This document shows positions 1-6,052 of a stretch of DNA of 7,766 bases, in pieces. Source of the DNA: Candidatus Egaibacter danicus (GTDB taxonomy: Bacteria > Pseudomonadota > Gammaproteobacteria > Burkholderiales > Burkholderiaceae); NCBI GenBank assembly GCA_011391115.1, contig JAABRC010000084.1, positions 1 through 7,766 on the forward strand. The letters are read 5' to 3'. Below the pieces are notes generated by a model, which saw only the letters and a list, made by a program, of their open reading frames with translations, did no database searches and had not been told where the DNA came from. Position 1 is the first letter of the stretch. Each line of letters opens with the position of its first letter. The translations under genes and the position numbers were made by a program.

Positions 1-1
1 G

Positions 2-400
2 CTTTTCATCACGGGCCGAACGCTGCTGATCTACGCCGCCGTGCCCGATGCCGGCAAACAGGCGGCGCTGGAGGCGCGCGGCGCCACCGTGGTGATGTTG
101 CCCAATGCCAGCGGCAAGGTCGATCTGGCCGCCATGCTGCGCGACCTGGCGCGCCGCGAGTTCAACGAATTGCATGTGGAAGCGGGTGAAAAGCTCAACG
201 GCTCACTGATGCGCGAAGGGCTGGTGGATGAATTTGTCGTTTATCTGGCCCCAAAATTGATCGGTCAGGGGCGCGGCATGGCACACTTTGGGCCGTTGCA
301 GAATCTGGCGCAAGCCGTGCCGCTGGAATTCAAATCCACGGCCATGCTCAAGCCCGACCTGCGTGTGATCGCCCGCGTTTGCGGACGCGACGTTTTTTAA
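2..400 (+). CDS. ribD: Riboflavin biosynthesis protein RibD, C-terminal reductase domain (5' end outside window)
   Basis: This is the last 132 codons of the bifunctional riboflavin enzyme. Its C-terminal domain reduces the deaminated pyrimidine intermediate with NADPH in the cytosol. The frame is open from base 2 with no start inside the conserved part, so the gene begins before the window; the GTG at 41 is internal. The recognisable segment is LHVEAGEKLNGSLMREGLVD (visible residues 58-77) followed by E-F-V-V-Y-L-A-P-K-L-I-G, the conserved glycine-containing nucleotide-binding and substrate region of the RibD reductase. The stop is TAA at 398-400, and ribE starts 14 bases later, so the two are surely co-transcribed. 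The N-terminal zinc deaminase domain cannot be seen here. Identity is secure from motif and neighbour; activity cannot be judged from a fragment. Confidence 0.93.
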   Translation, partial: LFITGRTLLIYAAVPDAGKQAALEARGATVVMLPNASGKVDLAAMLRDLARREFNELHVEAGEKLNGSLMREGLVDEFVVYLAPKLIGQGRGMAHFGPLQNLAQAVPLEFKSTAMLKPDLRVIARVCGRDVF

Positions 401-414
401 CCGGATACACAGAC

Positions 415-1137
415 ATGTTCACTGGCATCATCACGGGCATCGGCCATATCAGCGCCGTGCACCCTTTGGGCGACACCGCCATCCATGGCAAACGCCTGAC
501 CATCACCTGCCCGAGCGGCTACCTCGATGACGTGTCCTTGGGCGACAGCATTGCACTCAATGGCGCCTGCATGACGGTCACCACGCTTGATGCGGACCAA
601 CAGCAATTCATTATCGACATCTCGGCCGAGTCGCTCGACAAAACCGCCGGGCTGGACCAACTGGGTGCCGTCAACCTGGAAAAAGCCCTGCGCGCCCACG
701 ACCGGCTGGGCGGCCACATTGTTTCGGGCCACGTCGACGGCATCGGCCGCGTCACTTTCTTTGCCCAGGTCGGCGAAAGCTGGCAACTGCAAGTGCTGGC
801 GCCCGCTACGCTGGCCAAGTACCTGGCCTACAAAGGCTCGATCACCGTCAACGGCGTCAGCCTGACCGTGAACCATGTTCAGGACAGCTTGGATGGCTGC
901 GAAATGCGCATCAACCTGATCCCGCACACGGTGCAAAACACCGCGCTGGGAACTTTGCAGGTGGGTTCCCTTGTGAATCTTGAAATTGATTTGATCGCAC
1001 GCTATGTGGAGCGGATGCTCAGTCACCAGCATGAACGAACAGACGTTCATCTCAATGTGAAGAAGAGTGCCACTTCTACCGATTCCAAAGGTTGTGAAAC
1101 TGGCTTGCAAAGCGCTCGATATGGGGTGCTCGGCTGA
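415..1137 (+). CDS. ribE: Riboflavin synthase alpha chain, with an atypical C-terminal tail
   Basis: This enzyme dismutates two molecules of 6,7-dimethyl-8-ribityllumazine to riboflavin plus the pyrimidine precursor, in the cytosol, as the last step of the pathway. The start at ATG 415 gives the classic N-terminus MFTGIITGIG. The two lumazine-binding repeats are visible: residues 1-97 with GDSIALNGACMTV (43-55), and residues 98-200 with GGHIVSGHVDG (99-109), KGSITVNGVSLTV (140-152) and LIPHT (168-172). The conserved C-terminal helix ends near IARYVERML (194-202). Family members usually stop within about ten to fifteen residues of this point. Here the frame runs 38 more residues through low-similarity sequence rich in S, T, K and H to TGA at 1135-1137. 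The tail may be acquired by rearrangement, since remnant coding sequence of another gene overlaps it in a different frame. The gene is also called ribC in some genera. Confidence 0.95.
   Translation: MFTGIITGIGHISAVHPLGDTAIHGKRLTITCPSGYLDDVSLGDSIALNGACMTVTTLDADQQQFIIDISAESLDKTAGLDQLGAVNLEKALRAHDRLGGHIVSGHVDGIGRVTFFAQVGESWQLQVLAPATLAKYLAYKGSITVNGVSLTVNHVQDSLDGCEMRINLIPHTVQNTALGTLQVGSLVNLEIDLIARYVERMLSHQHERTDVHLNVKKSATSTDSKGCETGLQSARYGVLG
1031..1050. repeat. Inverted repeat at the end of the conserved ribE core
   Basis: The arms ATGAACG and CGTTCAT are perfect 7-base reverse complements around the 6-base loop AACAGA. They lie 10 bases after the codon for the last conserved RibE residue (Leu202), where the unusual tail begins. 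No T-run follows, so it is not a convincing terminator. It may be chance or a relic of the rearrangement that moved the ribE end. Confidence 0.35.
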
Positions 1138-1346
1138 TTTATAAAGAATGGACACGCCACCGCGCAGCGCCGACAGCAACCGACCGCGCCATTGACCGGC
1201 TGGTCAATAAGCGCTATGACCTCACAGTGGACGAATTCAGCCTGCTGGAAGGCACCGAGATTCAAACGCCGTGGCGCCTGAAAGAAAAGCCTGCCTCGGA
1301 TTCTGGACACCATGGAGGCGCCGGGTCGGGTCCGGCGCGAGGGTGA
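1098..1346 (+). pseudogene. Remnant of the C-terminus of an adenine DNA methyltransferase / type IIG restriction-modification protein
   Basis: In frame 3, after a TGA at 1095-1097, the frame is open to TGA at 1344-1346 with no good start codon. Its middle reads DRAIDRLVNKRYDLTVDEFS (codons 1182-1241) followed by L-L-E-G-T-E. This resembles the usual ending of Eco57I/TaqI-like N6-adenine methylases and type IIG enzymes, which carry an 'xxIDxLVYxLYxLTxEExxxVEG' pattern. No catalytic motif (such as NPPY) is present, so this is at most the last 50 or so codons of such a gene, left behind by deletion or recombination. The first part overlaps the ribE tail in another frame. The last 20 or so codons look random. 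The match is from memory of the family pattern, not a search. Confidence 0.5.
1318..1338. repeat. GC-only stem-loop in the ribE-cassette gap
   Basis: The perfect 7-base arms GCGCCGG and CCGGCGC surround the loop GTCGGGT. Neither strand has a following T-run, so an intrinsic terminator is not supported. It lies inside the methyltransferase remnant frame. Function is unknown. Confidence 0.35.
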
Positions 1347-1399
1347 TGGCTGACGCGGCTGACCTGAAGTTCTCTACGACTGTGACTGAATTTTCTTGA

Positions 1400-1425
1400 G
1401 CTGGCGCGTCCAGCAGCCACTTTTT
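1400..1425 (+). terminator. Weak possible terminator between the convergent rib and export transcripts
   Basis: A 5-bp stem GCTGG/CCAGC with loop CGCGT (1400-1414) is followed by AGCCAC and then five T (1421-1425) on the plus strand. The stem is short and the T-run is displaced by six bases, so this is a marginal call. It is placed where a terminator for the plus-strand rib transcript would be expected, immediately before the end of the convergent cassette at 1430. Confidence 0.22.
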
Positions 1426-1429
1426 CCAT

Positions 1430-3517
1430 TCACTTTATCGCCAGTACCTTGCCCTGCTGCAACTTCACTACCCGCTGTGCTCCTGCAATGGTCTCGGGCC
1501 GGTGCGCGACGATGATTCGCGTCAGGCTCAAGTGCGCCAGCGCTTGCGTCACCCGCTGCTCGTTGGCAATGTCCAGATGGCTGGTGGCCTCGTCCAACGC
1601 CAGCACCTTGGGGCTTTTGTACAAGGCGCGCGCCAGCAGGACGCGCTGCTTTTGTCCACCCGAGAGACTTGAACCCATGTCGCCCACCAGGGTCTGGTAG
1701 CCCATCGGCATGGCGGCAATGTCCTCATGCACGGCGGCGACGCATGCGCAGGCGTGGACTCGCTCCTGGTCGGCCTGCACATCGAAGAAGCTGATGTTGT
1801 CGGCAATGTTGCCCGCCAGCAGCACGTCTTCCTGCATCACGGTGCCAATGCGGCGGCGGTAATTCTGCAGCCCCAGGTGTTTCACCGGAATGCCGCCGTA
1901 CAGCACCTCACCCTCAAGAGGGGCCAGCAGGCCCAGCAGCACTTTCAGCAGGGTTGTCTTGCCGCAGCCGCTGGGGCCGATGATGGCAACGCTCGCCCCC
2001 GCATTCAGCAGCAGATTCGTGTCCTTCAAAATCCAGGGCTCGCCCTCACCATAGCGAAAGCTCACGTTGCGCAGTTCAATGCTGGGTGCCAGATGAGCCA
2101 GATCGTTCGCTGGCAACTCGTCTTTCTCGGGCGTCGCCAGCACGATGTCGCCCAGCCGCTCGGCGTGCAGGCTGAGCATCTTGATCTCGACCGCGTAGTT
2201 GATCAGCGCCGACACCCGGCCGGTGAATTGGCCTTTGTAGCTGATAAACGCAAACAGCATGCCGATGGTGAAGGGTGACACGGTGCCACCTGCTGGTGTG
2301 CCGGTCTGCATCACCAAGCCGGCACCAATCCAGAACACCAGCAGGTTCTCGGCGCCAGTGACCAAGGTGTTGGCGGTGGAGAAGCCAATGGTCATCTTGG
2401 CCGTGCGCACATCGCGGTTTTGAACCTCGACCAGCAGGTTTTGCCAGCGGGCCCGGCGTTCCTGCTCGCGACCAAAGAGCTTGAGCGGGGTGATGGCGCG
2501 CAGGGTTTCCAGAAAGTGCGTGTTCTCGCGGGCCGAGACGATCAGGCGCTCCGCCGCCGCATCCCTGAACGGGTGGTAGGCGACCCAGCGCAGCAGGCCG
2601 TACAGCAGCATCGAGCCAACCACAATGGCCGTCAATTGCAGTGAGTAAAGCAGCATCATGCCCAGTGCCGCCAGGCCCATGATGCCGTCCAGCACCGCCT
2701 CGATCACGCTGGTGGTCAGCGTCTTTTGAATGGTGCCGACCGAGCCAAAGCGCGACACAATGTCGCCCAAGTGGCGCTTCTCGAAGAACTCGACGGGCAG
2801 CTTGACCAAGTGCGCAAACACATTGCTGGCCCATTGCAGGCTCAAGGACATGCCCAGCACCATCACCATCCAGCTGCGCGCCAGTCCCACAGCGGTCTGG
2901 ATCACCAGCAACAGGGCAAAGCCCACAATCAGCACCGACAGCAAGTCGATGTCATGCGTGGCGATGGCATCGTCCACTACCAGCTGATTGAGCAAAGGTG
3001 CGGCCAGCGCAAACAACTCCAGCACCACCGCCACGACAAAGATTTGCAGCAGGGATCGTTTGAGCCCCAGCACCTTGCCAGTGAGCGCCGACAAGGCCAC
3101 GCGCTGGCGCTGGTCAACTGGTTTGAAGTCCGCATTGGGCGTGAGCTCCAGCGCCACGCCGGTGAAGTGGCGTGAGACCTCAACTAACGGCAAGCGCCGC
3201 TCGCCCACGGCCGGGTCGAAAATGGTGATGTGGCCGCGCCCCACTTTTTTGAGGACTACAAAGTGGTTCAGGTCCCAGTGCAGGATGCAGGGAAGATGCA
3301 GATTGGGAAGTTGATCTATCGGCAATTTCACAGGCCGACTGCTAAATCCAAGGGTACTTGCTGCGCCAATCAGGCTGCGTAGTGTCATCCCCTTCATCCC
3401 TGCACCGAACGTGCGTCGAAGGTCATAAAGATGGCGCGTATCGCCATATTTTGAAGCAATCATGGCGAGACAGGCCAACCCACATTCGCCTATTTCAGCT
3501 TGAAGTTCAATTCGCAT
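1430..3517 (-). CDS. Bacteriocin/microcin ABC exporter with N-terminal C39 peptidase (CvaB/RaxB-type)
   Basis: This inner-membrane exporter cuts a double-glycine leader from its peptide substrate and secretes the rest using ATP. I chose ATG at 3517 (695 aa) over a TTG nine bases upstream; an in-frame TAG lies at 3532-3530. Counting from the ATG, the C39 domain (about 1-130) has the oxyanion Gln6, catalytic Cys12 in IGECGLACLAM, His85 in LNHFVVL and Asp101 in FDP, so the full catalytic set is present. The transmembrane domain spans about 150-440. The nucleotide-binding domain has Walker A GPSGCGKTT (514-522), Q-loop Gln562, signature LSGGQ (618-622), Walker B VLALDEA (638-644), D-loop SHLD and switch His672. 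Length is typical of the family. It is the last gene of the minus-strand cassette, 56 bases after the ATPase gene. No clear Shine-Dalgarno is seen. The probable substrate is the peptide encoded at 6160-6053. Confidence 0.95.
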   Translation of the reverse strand: MRIELQAEIGECGLACLAMIASKYGDTRHLYDLRRTFGAGMKGMTLRSLIGAASTLGFSSRPVKLPIDQLPNLHLPCILHWDLNHFVVLKKVGRGHITIFDPAVGERRLPLVEVSRHFTGVALELTPNADFKPVDQRQRVALSALTGKVLGLKRSLLQIFVVAVVLELFALAAPLLNQLVVDDAIATHDIDLLSVLIVGFALLLVIQTAVGLARSWMVMVLGMSLSLQWASNVFAHLVKLPVEFFEKRHLGDIVSRFGSVGTIQKTLTTSVIEAVLDGIMGLAALGMMLLYSLQLTAIVVGSMLLYGLLRWVAYHPFRDAAAERLIVSARENTHFLETLRAITPLKLFGREQERRARWQNLLVEVQNRDVRTAKMTIGFSTANTLVTGAENLLVFWIGAGLVMQTGTPAGGTVSPFTIGMLFAFISYKGQFTGRVSALINYAVEIKMLSLHAERLGDIVLATPEKDELPANDLAHLAPSIELRNVSFRYGEGEPWILKDTNLLLNAGASVAIIGPSGCGKTTLLKVLLGLLAPLEGEVLYGGIPVKHLGLQNYRRRIGTVMQEDVLLAGNIADNISFFDVQADQERVHACACVAAVHEDIAAMPMGYQTLVGDMGSSLSGGQKQRVLLARALYKSPKVLALDEATSHLDIANEQRVTQALAHLSLTRIIVAHRPETIAGAQRVVKLQQGKVLAIK

Positions 3518-3548
3518 GGTGGGCAAGCGCTAAAGCGGGCGGGGAGGT

Positions 3549-3570
3549 GGCAGCGGCTTCCGCCGTTGCC
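3549..3570 (-). repeat. Intergenic stem-loop between the ATPase and C39-exporter genes
   Basis: On the transcribed (minus) strand, GGCAACGGC and GCCGCTGCC form a 9-position stem with one mismatch around a GGAA tetraloop, starting three bases after the stop codon of the ATPase gene. No T-run follows. It could be an mRNA stabiliser, a processing site or a GC-rich coincidence. Confidence 0.4.
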
Positions 3571-3573
3571 GCG

Positions 3574-4245
3574 TCAATTGCCACCATTGACGTCGTCGAC
3601 CACTGCAAATGTCGAATCCGGGCCACCATGGAGCACCACTTTGCGCAAGCTCAATCCGGGGTCAGCGTGACTGGTTAGCAACACAATCCGCTTGCCCAGG
3701 ATCACCCGGCCTTGCAGGTCGGCTCGCAAATAGGAGACCGCAGCAACGTCAATAGCGTTGAACGGTTCGTCCATGAGCAGCAAGTCGACATCGACAGACA
3801 GCGCCACGGCCAAGTGCAACTTTTTCCGTTCACCCAAGGACAAGCTCATGATGGGCGAGTGCAACAAGATAGCTGAAATCCCAAGGCGCTCCAGGTGCAG
3901 ATCAAGTGCGATTCGGTCAATGTTCGGATATAGCGAGGCATAGAGCGCGACAAACTCTGCACCACGTAGCCAATGCAGGCGCGGCAACTCATCGCCACAG
4001 AGAAAAATCGCCCGGCGTTGTTCGGCAGTCATGCCTGCCAATGGCTGTCCGCACAACGTAATAGCGCCGCCTGCGGGCGTGAAGGCGCGAGCCAGCAATT
4101 TGAACAAGGTGGATTTGCCCGCGCCATTTGCCCCCTGCAACCAATAGTGACCGGCAGTCAAACTGAACGTCAACCGGTCGAGCACCATGCGGTCGTCAAA
4201 ACCAAACGTCAAGTTGTCGACCAAAAGTGTGGGTGCGATTTTCAT
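3574..4245 (-). CDS. ABC transporter ATP-binding protein, partner of the adjacent permease
   Basis: This is a stand-alone ABC ATPase of 223 aa. The start is ATG 4245, whose ATGA overlaps the permease stop (4244-4242). An upstream in-frame extension to 4497 only reads the permease gene in another frame. Visible motifs are Walker A GANGAGKST (38-46), a signature written LSLGE (135-139) in place of LSGGQ, Walker B LLLMDEPF (155-162) and the switch His193 in TSH. The usual Gln of the Q-loop is not obvious: the expected place reads AIFLCGDELPRL (79-90). The protein is short and resembles ATPases of two-component exporters used for resistance or immunity, such as CcmA-like or LanF-like ones. By position it powers the 4242-5348 permease. 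Its substrate is unknown; protection against the cassette's own peptide is an inference. Confidence 0.9.
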   Translation of the reverse strand: MKIAPTLLVDNLTFGFDDRMVLDRLTFSLTAGHYWLQGANGAGKSTLFKLLARAFTPAGGAITLCGQPLAGMTAEQRRAIFLCGDELPRLHWLRGAEFVALYASLYPNIDRIALDLHLERLGISAILLHSPIMSLSLGERKKLHLAVALSVDVDLLLMDEPFNAIDVAAVSYLRADLQGRVILGKRIVLLTSHADPGLSLRKVVLHGGPDSTFAVVDDVNGGN

Positions 4246-5348
4246 AGAGAATAACCAGTGATGATGAACGCGGCCCACAGGCAGAACGCAAAGCCCGCTC
4301 GGCCCGGTGTTGCGGACTTGGACAGCGCAAGCATCGCGTACGGCCCCGCAAGCGTCAGGCCGAAAAAAGTTGCGGCGACTGCACTCCATGGCACGCGATT
4401 CAAATAAGTCGCCAAAAAGAATACTGCCAATGCGCTGACTGGCCAGACTGCCCACAGGCGAGCAAAAATGATCAGACGCGAAAACGATAGCGGCCACGCC
4501 GAAACCTCTTTCGAAAGATGTGCAAGATTGGCCTGCGTCACCGAGTCACGCCACAATGTGAGCCCAACCACGAGCGTCGCCACCATGAGAGAGTAAGCAG
4601 CACGCCAAGGTACATATGCCGGTTCCACCAGGCTGATCACGCCAATGCAACCCACTGCAACAAGTAACAGAATGGGGTGCAACACCTGCCATACCATTGA
4701 ACGACTGCGCCATTGCGGCCTCAAAATCAAATCACGCAGGAGGCCCCAGTACCTCCAATCTGGCACCACGGTTTTTCCCGCACCAATGCGGTTTAACGCT
4801 TTGACAGAAAAAGCAAACCTGCCCAAGGTTTGCCCGCGCATCGCCAACATCACGACGCCAAAGCACCAGGCACCAAACATCGAAGCCAACAGGCATAACA
4901 CTGAGGTGCCCCACACGGGGCGCAACCATCGTGGCCATTGCCAGAACCAGACCAGCGCGGACATTAGGCAGGCCGTAAATAGTGGCGATAACAGCACCGC
5001 TGCGGCGCAAGCATCTGCCGCAAGTTGCACCTGCCATCGGATCGGTAAACCAGCACGCCATTGCAGCACACAGTCGGGCAACACCAATTTACGCGCCAGG
5101 AAAAGCGGCAATGTGATCAGCGCAGACTGTCCAAAAACCAAGGCAGCGGCTGAGGCCGGGCTGAAGCTGGGGGCCATCAACGGCGCCAATGCAATGAAAG
5201 CAATTAGTCCAACGATTAACGGCCCCATGACCAGCATCACGATGGGCGCGGCGTGAAGCATGGTTGCACTCACAACGCGTAAAAATTGTTTTGTCGATTC
5301 GACCTCAAAGGTCACCCACCCATTCACCGCCAGTCTGGTGCCTGTCAT
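4242..5348 (-). CDS. Multi-pass membrane protein, probable ABC-transporter permease
   Basis: This 368-aa hydrophobic protein has about eight to ten predicted membrane spans. Clear ones lie near residues 31-58, 64-86, 108-128, 137-159, 212-230, 241-253, 280-305, 311-330 and 339-358, with a charged cytoplasm-like stretch around 170-205 (RGQTLGRF, then the RPQWRSRS region). I set the start at ATG 5348, because it forms an ATGA overlap with the zincin stop (5347-5345). A TTG at 5375 would add nine residues and a 31-base overlap. The stop overlaps the ATPase start in the same way, so the three genes look translationally coupled. I do not recognise a specific family from the sequence. The permease role comes from topology plus tight pairing with an ABC ATPase. 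Export of, or immunity to, the cassette's peptide is a guess. Confidence 0.8.
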   Translation of the reverse strand: MTGTRLAVNGWVTFEVESTKQFLRVVSATMLHAAPIVMLVMGPLIVGLIAFIALAPLMAPSFSPASAAALVFGQSALITLPLFLARKLVLPDCVLQWRAGLPIRWQVQLAADACAAAVLLSPLFTACLMSALVWFWQWPRWLRPVWGTSVLCLLASMFGAWCFGVVMLAMRGQTLGRFAFSVKALNRIGAGKTVVPDWRYWGLLRDLILRPQWRSRSMVWQVLHPILLLVAVGCIGVISLVEPAYVPWRAAYSLMVATLVVGLTLWRDSVTQANLAHLSKEVSAWPLSFSRLIIFARLWAVWPVSALAVFFLATYLNRVPWSAVAATFFGLTLAGPYAMLALSKSATPGRAGFAFCLWAAFIITGYSL

Positions 5349-6010
5349 TTCTGCAAGGGTGAGGTCAGAGGGCAAACAAGCGCAGACGGTGCAGCTTCAA
5401 TGGTCAAGAAACCCAGCCGGGAAGGGTGGTCGATGACCCAACTTCTTTTTGAGACTTTGCGAGTTAACCAGAGGACAACGAAGTCCGATCCAGCGCCCGC
5501 TATATTCAGCGCTCCAAAGATCGTCAGAGGTAGGTAGCCAGTCATAAGCCCGGCCGCGACCGGCAATAAGCCCATTAATACACCCGGTGCGCCGCTGCCC
5601 AAGATATAGGATCGAATGGGCATCGACCCTATGACGCGGGTAAAAAAGGCGCATGCCTTCCACGAGAACCCAAACTGAATCCGCACATCCGTATCTCGAC
5701 TATTAGACAGCTTCCATGCAAGGCCATGAATTCCTTCATGGGCCAACATGGAGAGGAATAACCACCCGACAACCTCCGCAACCCCCAGTGCATGAAGCCA
5801 CTCCTTCGGATTGGTTCCGTAAAGGTACTGGTGCAGTCGAATAGACATAAACGCCAAGAGACCCCCGACAAGAACGCCGTAAAGGTTGCCAAAAACATTG
5901 GACACTGATCGATCATTCAATTTATCAGCCACGGTATGCACAAAGCCCCAATAAAAAAAGAATTCTGAAATCGTCAATCGAAAACCATGGCGGACTAAAC
6001 GAATAATCAA
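5345..6010 (-). CDS. Putative integral-membrane zinc metalloprotease, DUF3267 (zincin) type
   Basis: The longest frame gives 221 aa from TTG 6010. It has hydrophobic spans around residues 43-58, 75-90, 132-150 and 155-182. The HExxH zinc motif reads LAHEGIHGLAWKL (His91, Glu92, His95), and a later NIAGAGSDF places Asp176 in the GxxD position that DUF3267 proteins carry as the third ligand. Family members are membrane zincins of unknown physiological role. The start is uncertain: no Shine-Dalgarno precedes TTG 6010, which lies one base after a hairpin, and in-frame GTG codons occur further in (around residues 23-37). The frame has no stop between it and the TAA of the upstream peptide gene. 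Local sequence is AT-rich (5941-6000 has 23 G/C in 60). It sits in the peptide cassette, so it may process the peptide, clear it from the membrane, or give immunity. Family call is good; role is inferred. Confidence 0.8.
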   Translation of the reverse strand: MIIRLVRHGFRLTISEFFFYWGFVHTVADKLNDRSVSNVFGNLYGVLVGGLLAFMSIRLHQYLYGTNPKEWLHALGVAEVVGWLFLSMLAHEGIHGLAWKLSNSRDTDVRIQFGFSWKACAFFTRVIGSMPIRSYILGSGAPGVLMGLLPVAAGLMTGYLPLTIFGALNIAGAGSDFVVLWLTRKVSKRSWVIDHPSRLGFLTIEAAPSALVCPLTSPLQK

Positions 6011-6011
6011 A

Positions 6012-6040
6012 ATTGAGACCAGCGGTATGCTGATCTCAAT
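6012..6040 (-). terminator. Strong hairpin followed by a U-rich run: probable attenuator after the peptide gene
   Basis: On the minus strand the arms ATTGAGATCAGC and GCTGGTCTCAAT pair over 12 positions with a single G-U wobble, around the loop ATACC. The RNA then reads UUUGAUUAUU. It starts 13 bases after the TAA of the peptide gene and ends one base before the proposed TTG start of the zincin. A leaky terminator at this spot would make much peptide message and little message for the downstream machinery. The U-run is interrupted, so partial termination is more likely than full. Confidence 0.65.
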
Positions 6041-6052
6041 CGGTACGCTAAC

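Noticed and set aside
397..1179. Long open frame (260 codons) on the minus strand across ribE
   Set aside because: It is antisense to a clearly conserved riboflavin synthase; the translation shows no family features and follows from GC-rich codon bias.
1318..1338. GC stem-loop considered as terminator of the rib transcript
   Set aside because: The stem is perfect, but no T-run follows on either strand.
1262..1429. A 55-codon minus-strand ATG frame immediately after the C39-exporter stop
   Set aside because: It has no ribosome site of its own apart from exporter coding sequence, is Arg/Pro/Ser-rich and low-complexity, lacks a leader motif and is antisense to the methylase remnant.
1727..2278. 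Plus-strand 183-codon open frame inside the exporter gene
   Set aside because: It is antisense to the nucleotide-binding domain with intact Walker and signature motifs, and its translation is rich in Q, A and H, as antisense frames of GC-rich genes are.
2076..2834. Minus-strand 252-codon frame in another phase within the exporter gene
   Set aside because: It is a shifted reading of the transmembrane domain; the true frame is unbroken and carries all motifs, so there is no frameshift.
4246..4497. 84-codon N-terminal extension of the ABC ATPase
   Set aside because: It reads through the permease gene in another frame. The ABC domain begins at MKIAPTLL (ATG 4245) with an ATGA overlap, the natural start.
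5349..5375. TTG start adding nine residues to the permease
   Set aside because: There is no ribosome site, and the ATG at 5348 gives a neat ATGA overlap like that of the next gene.
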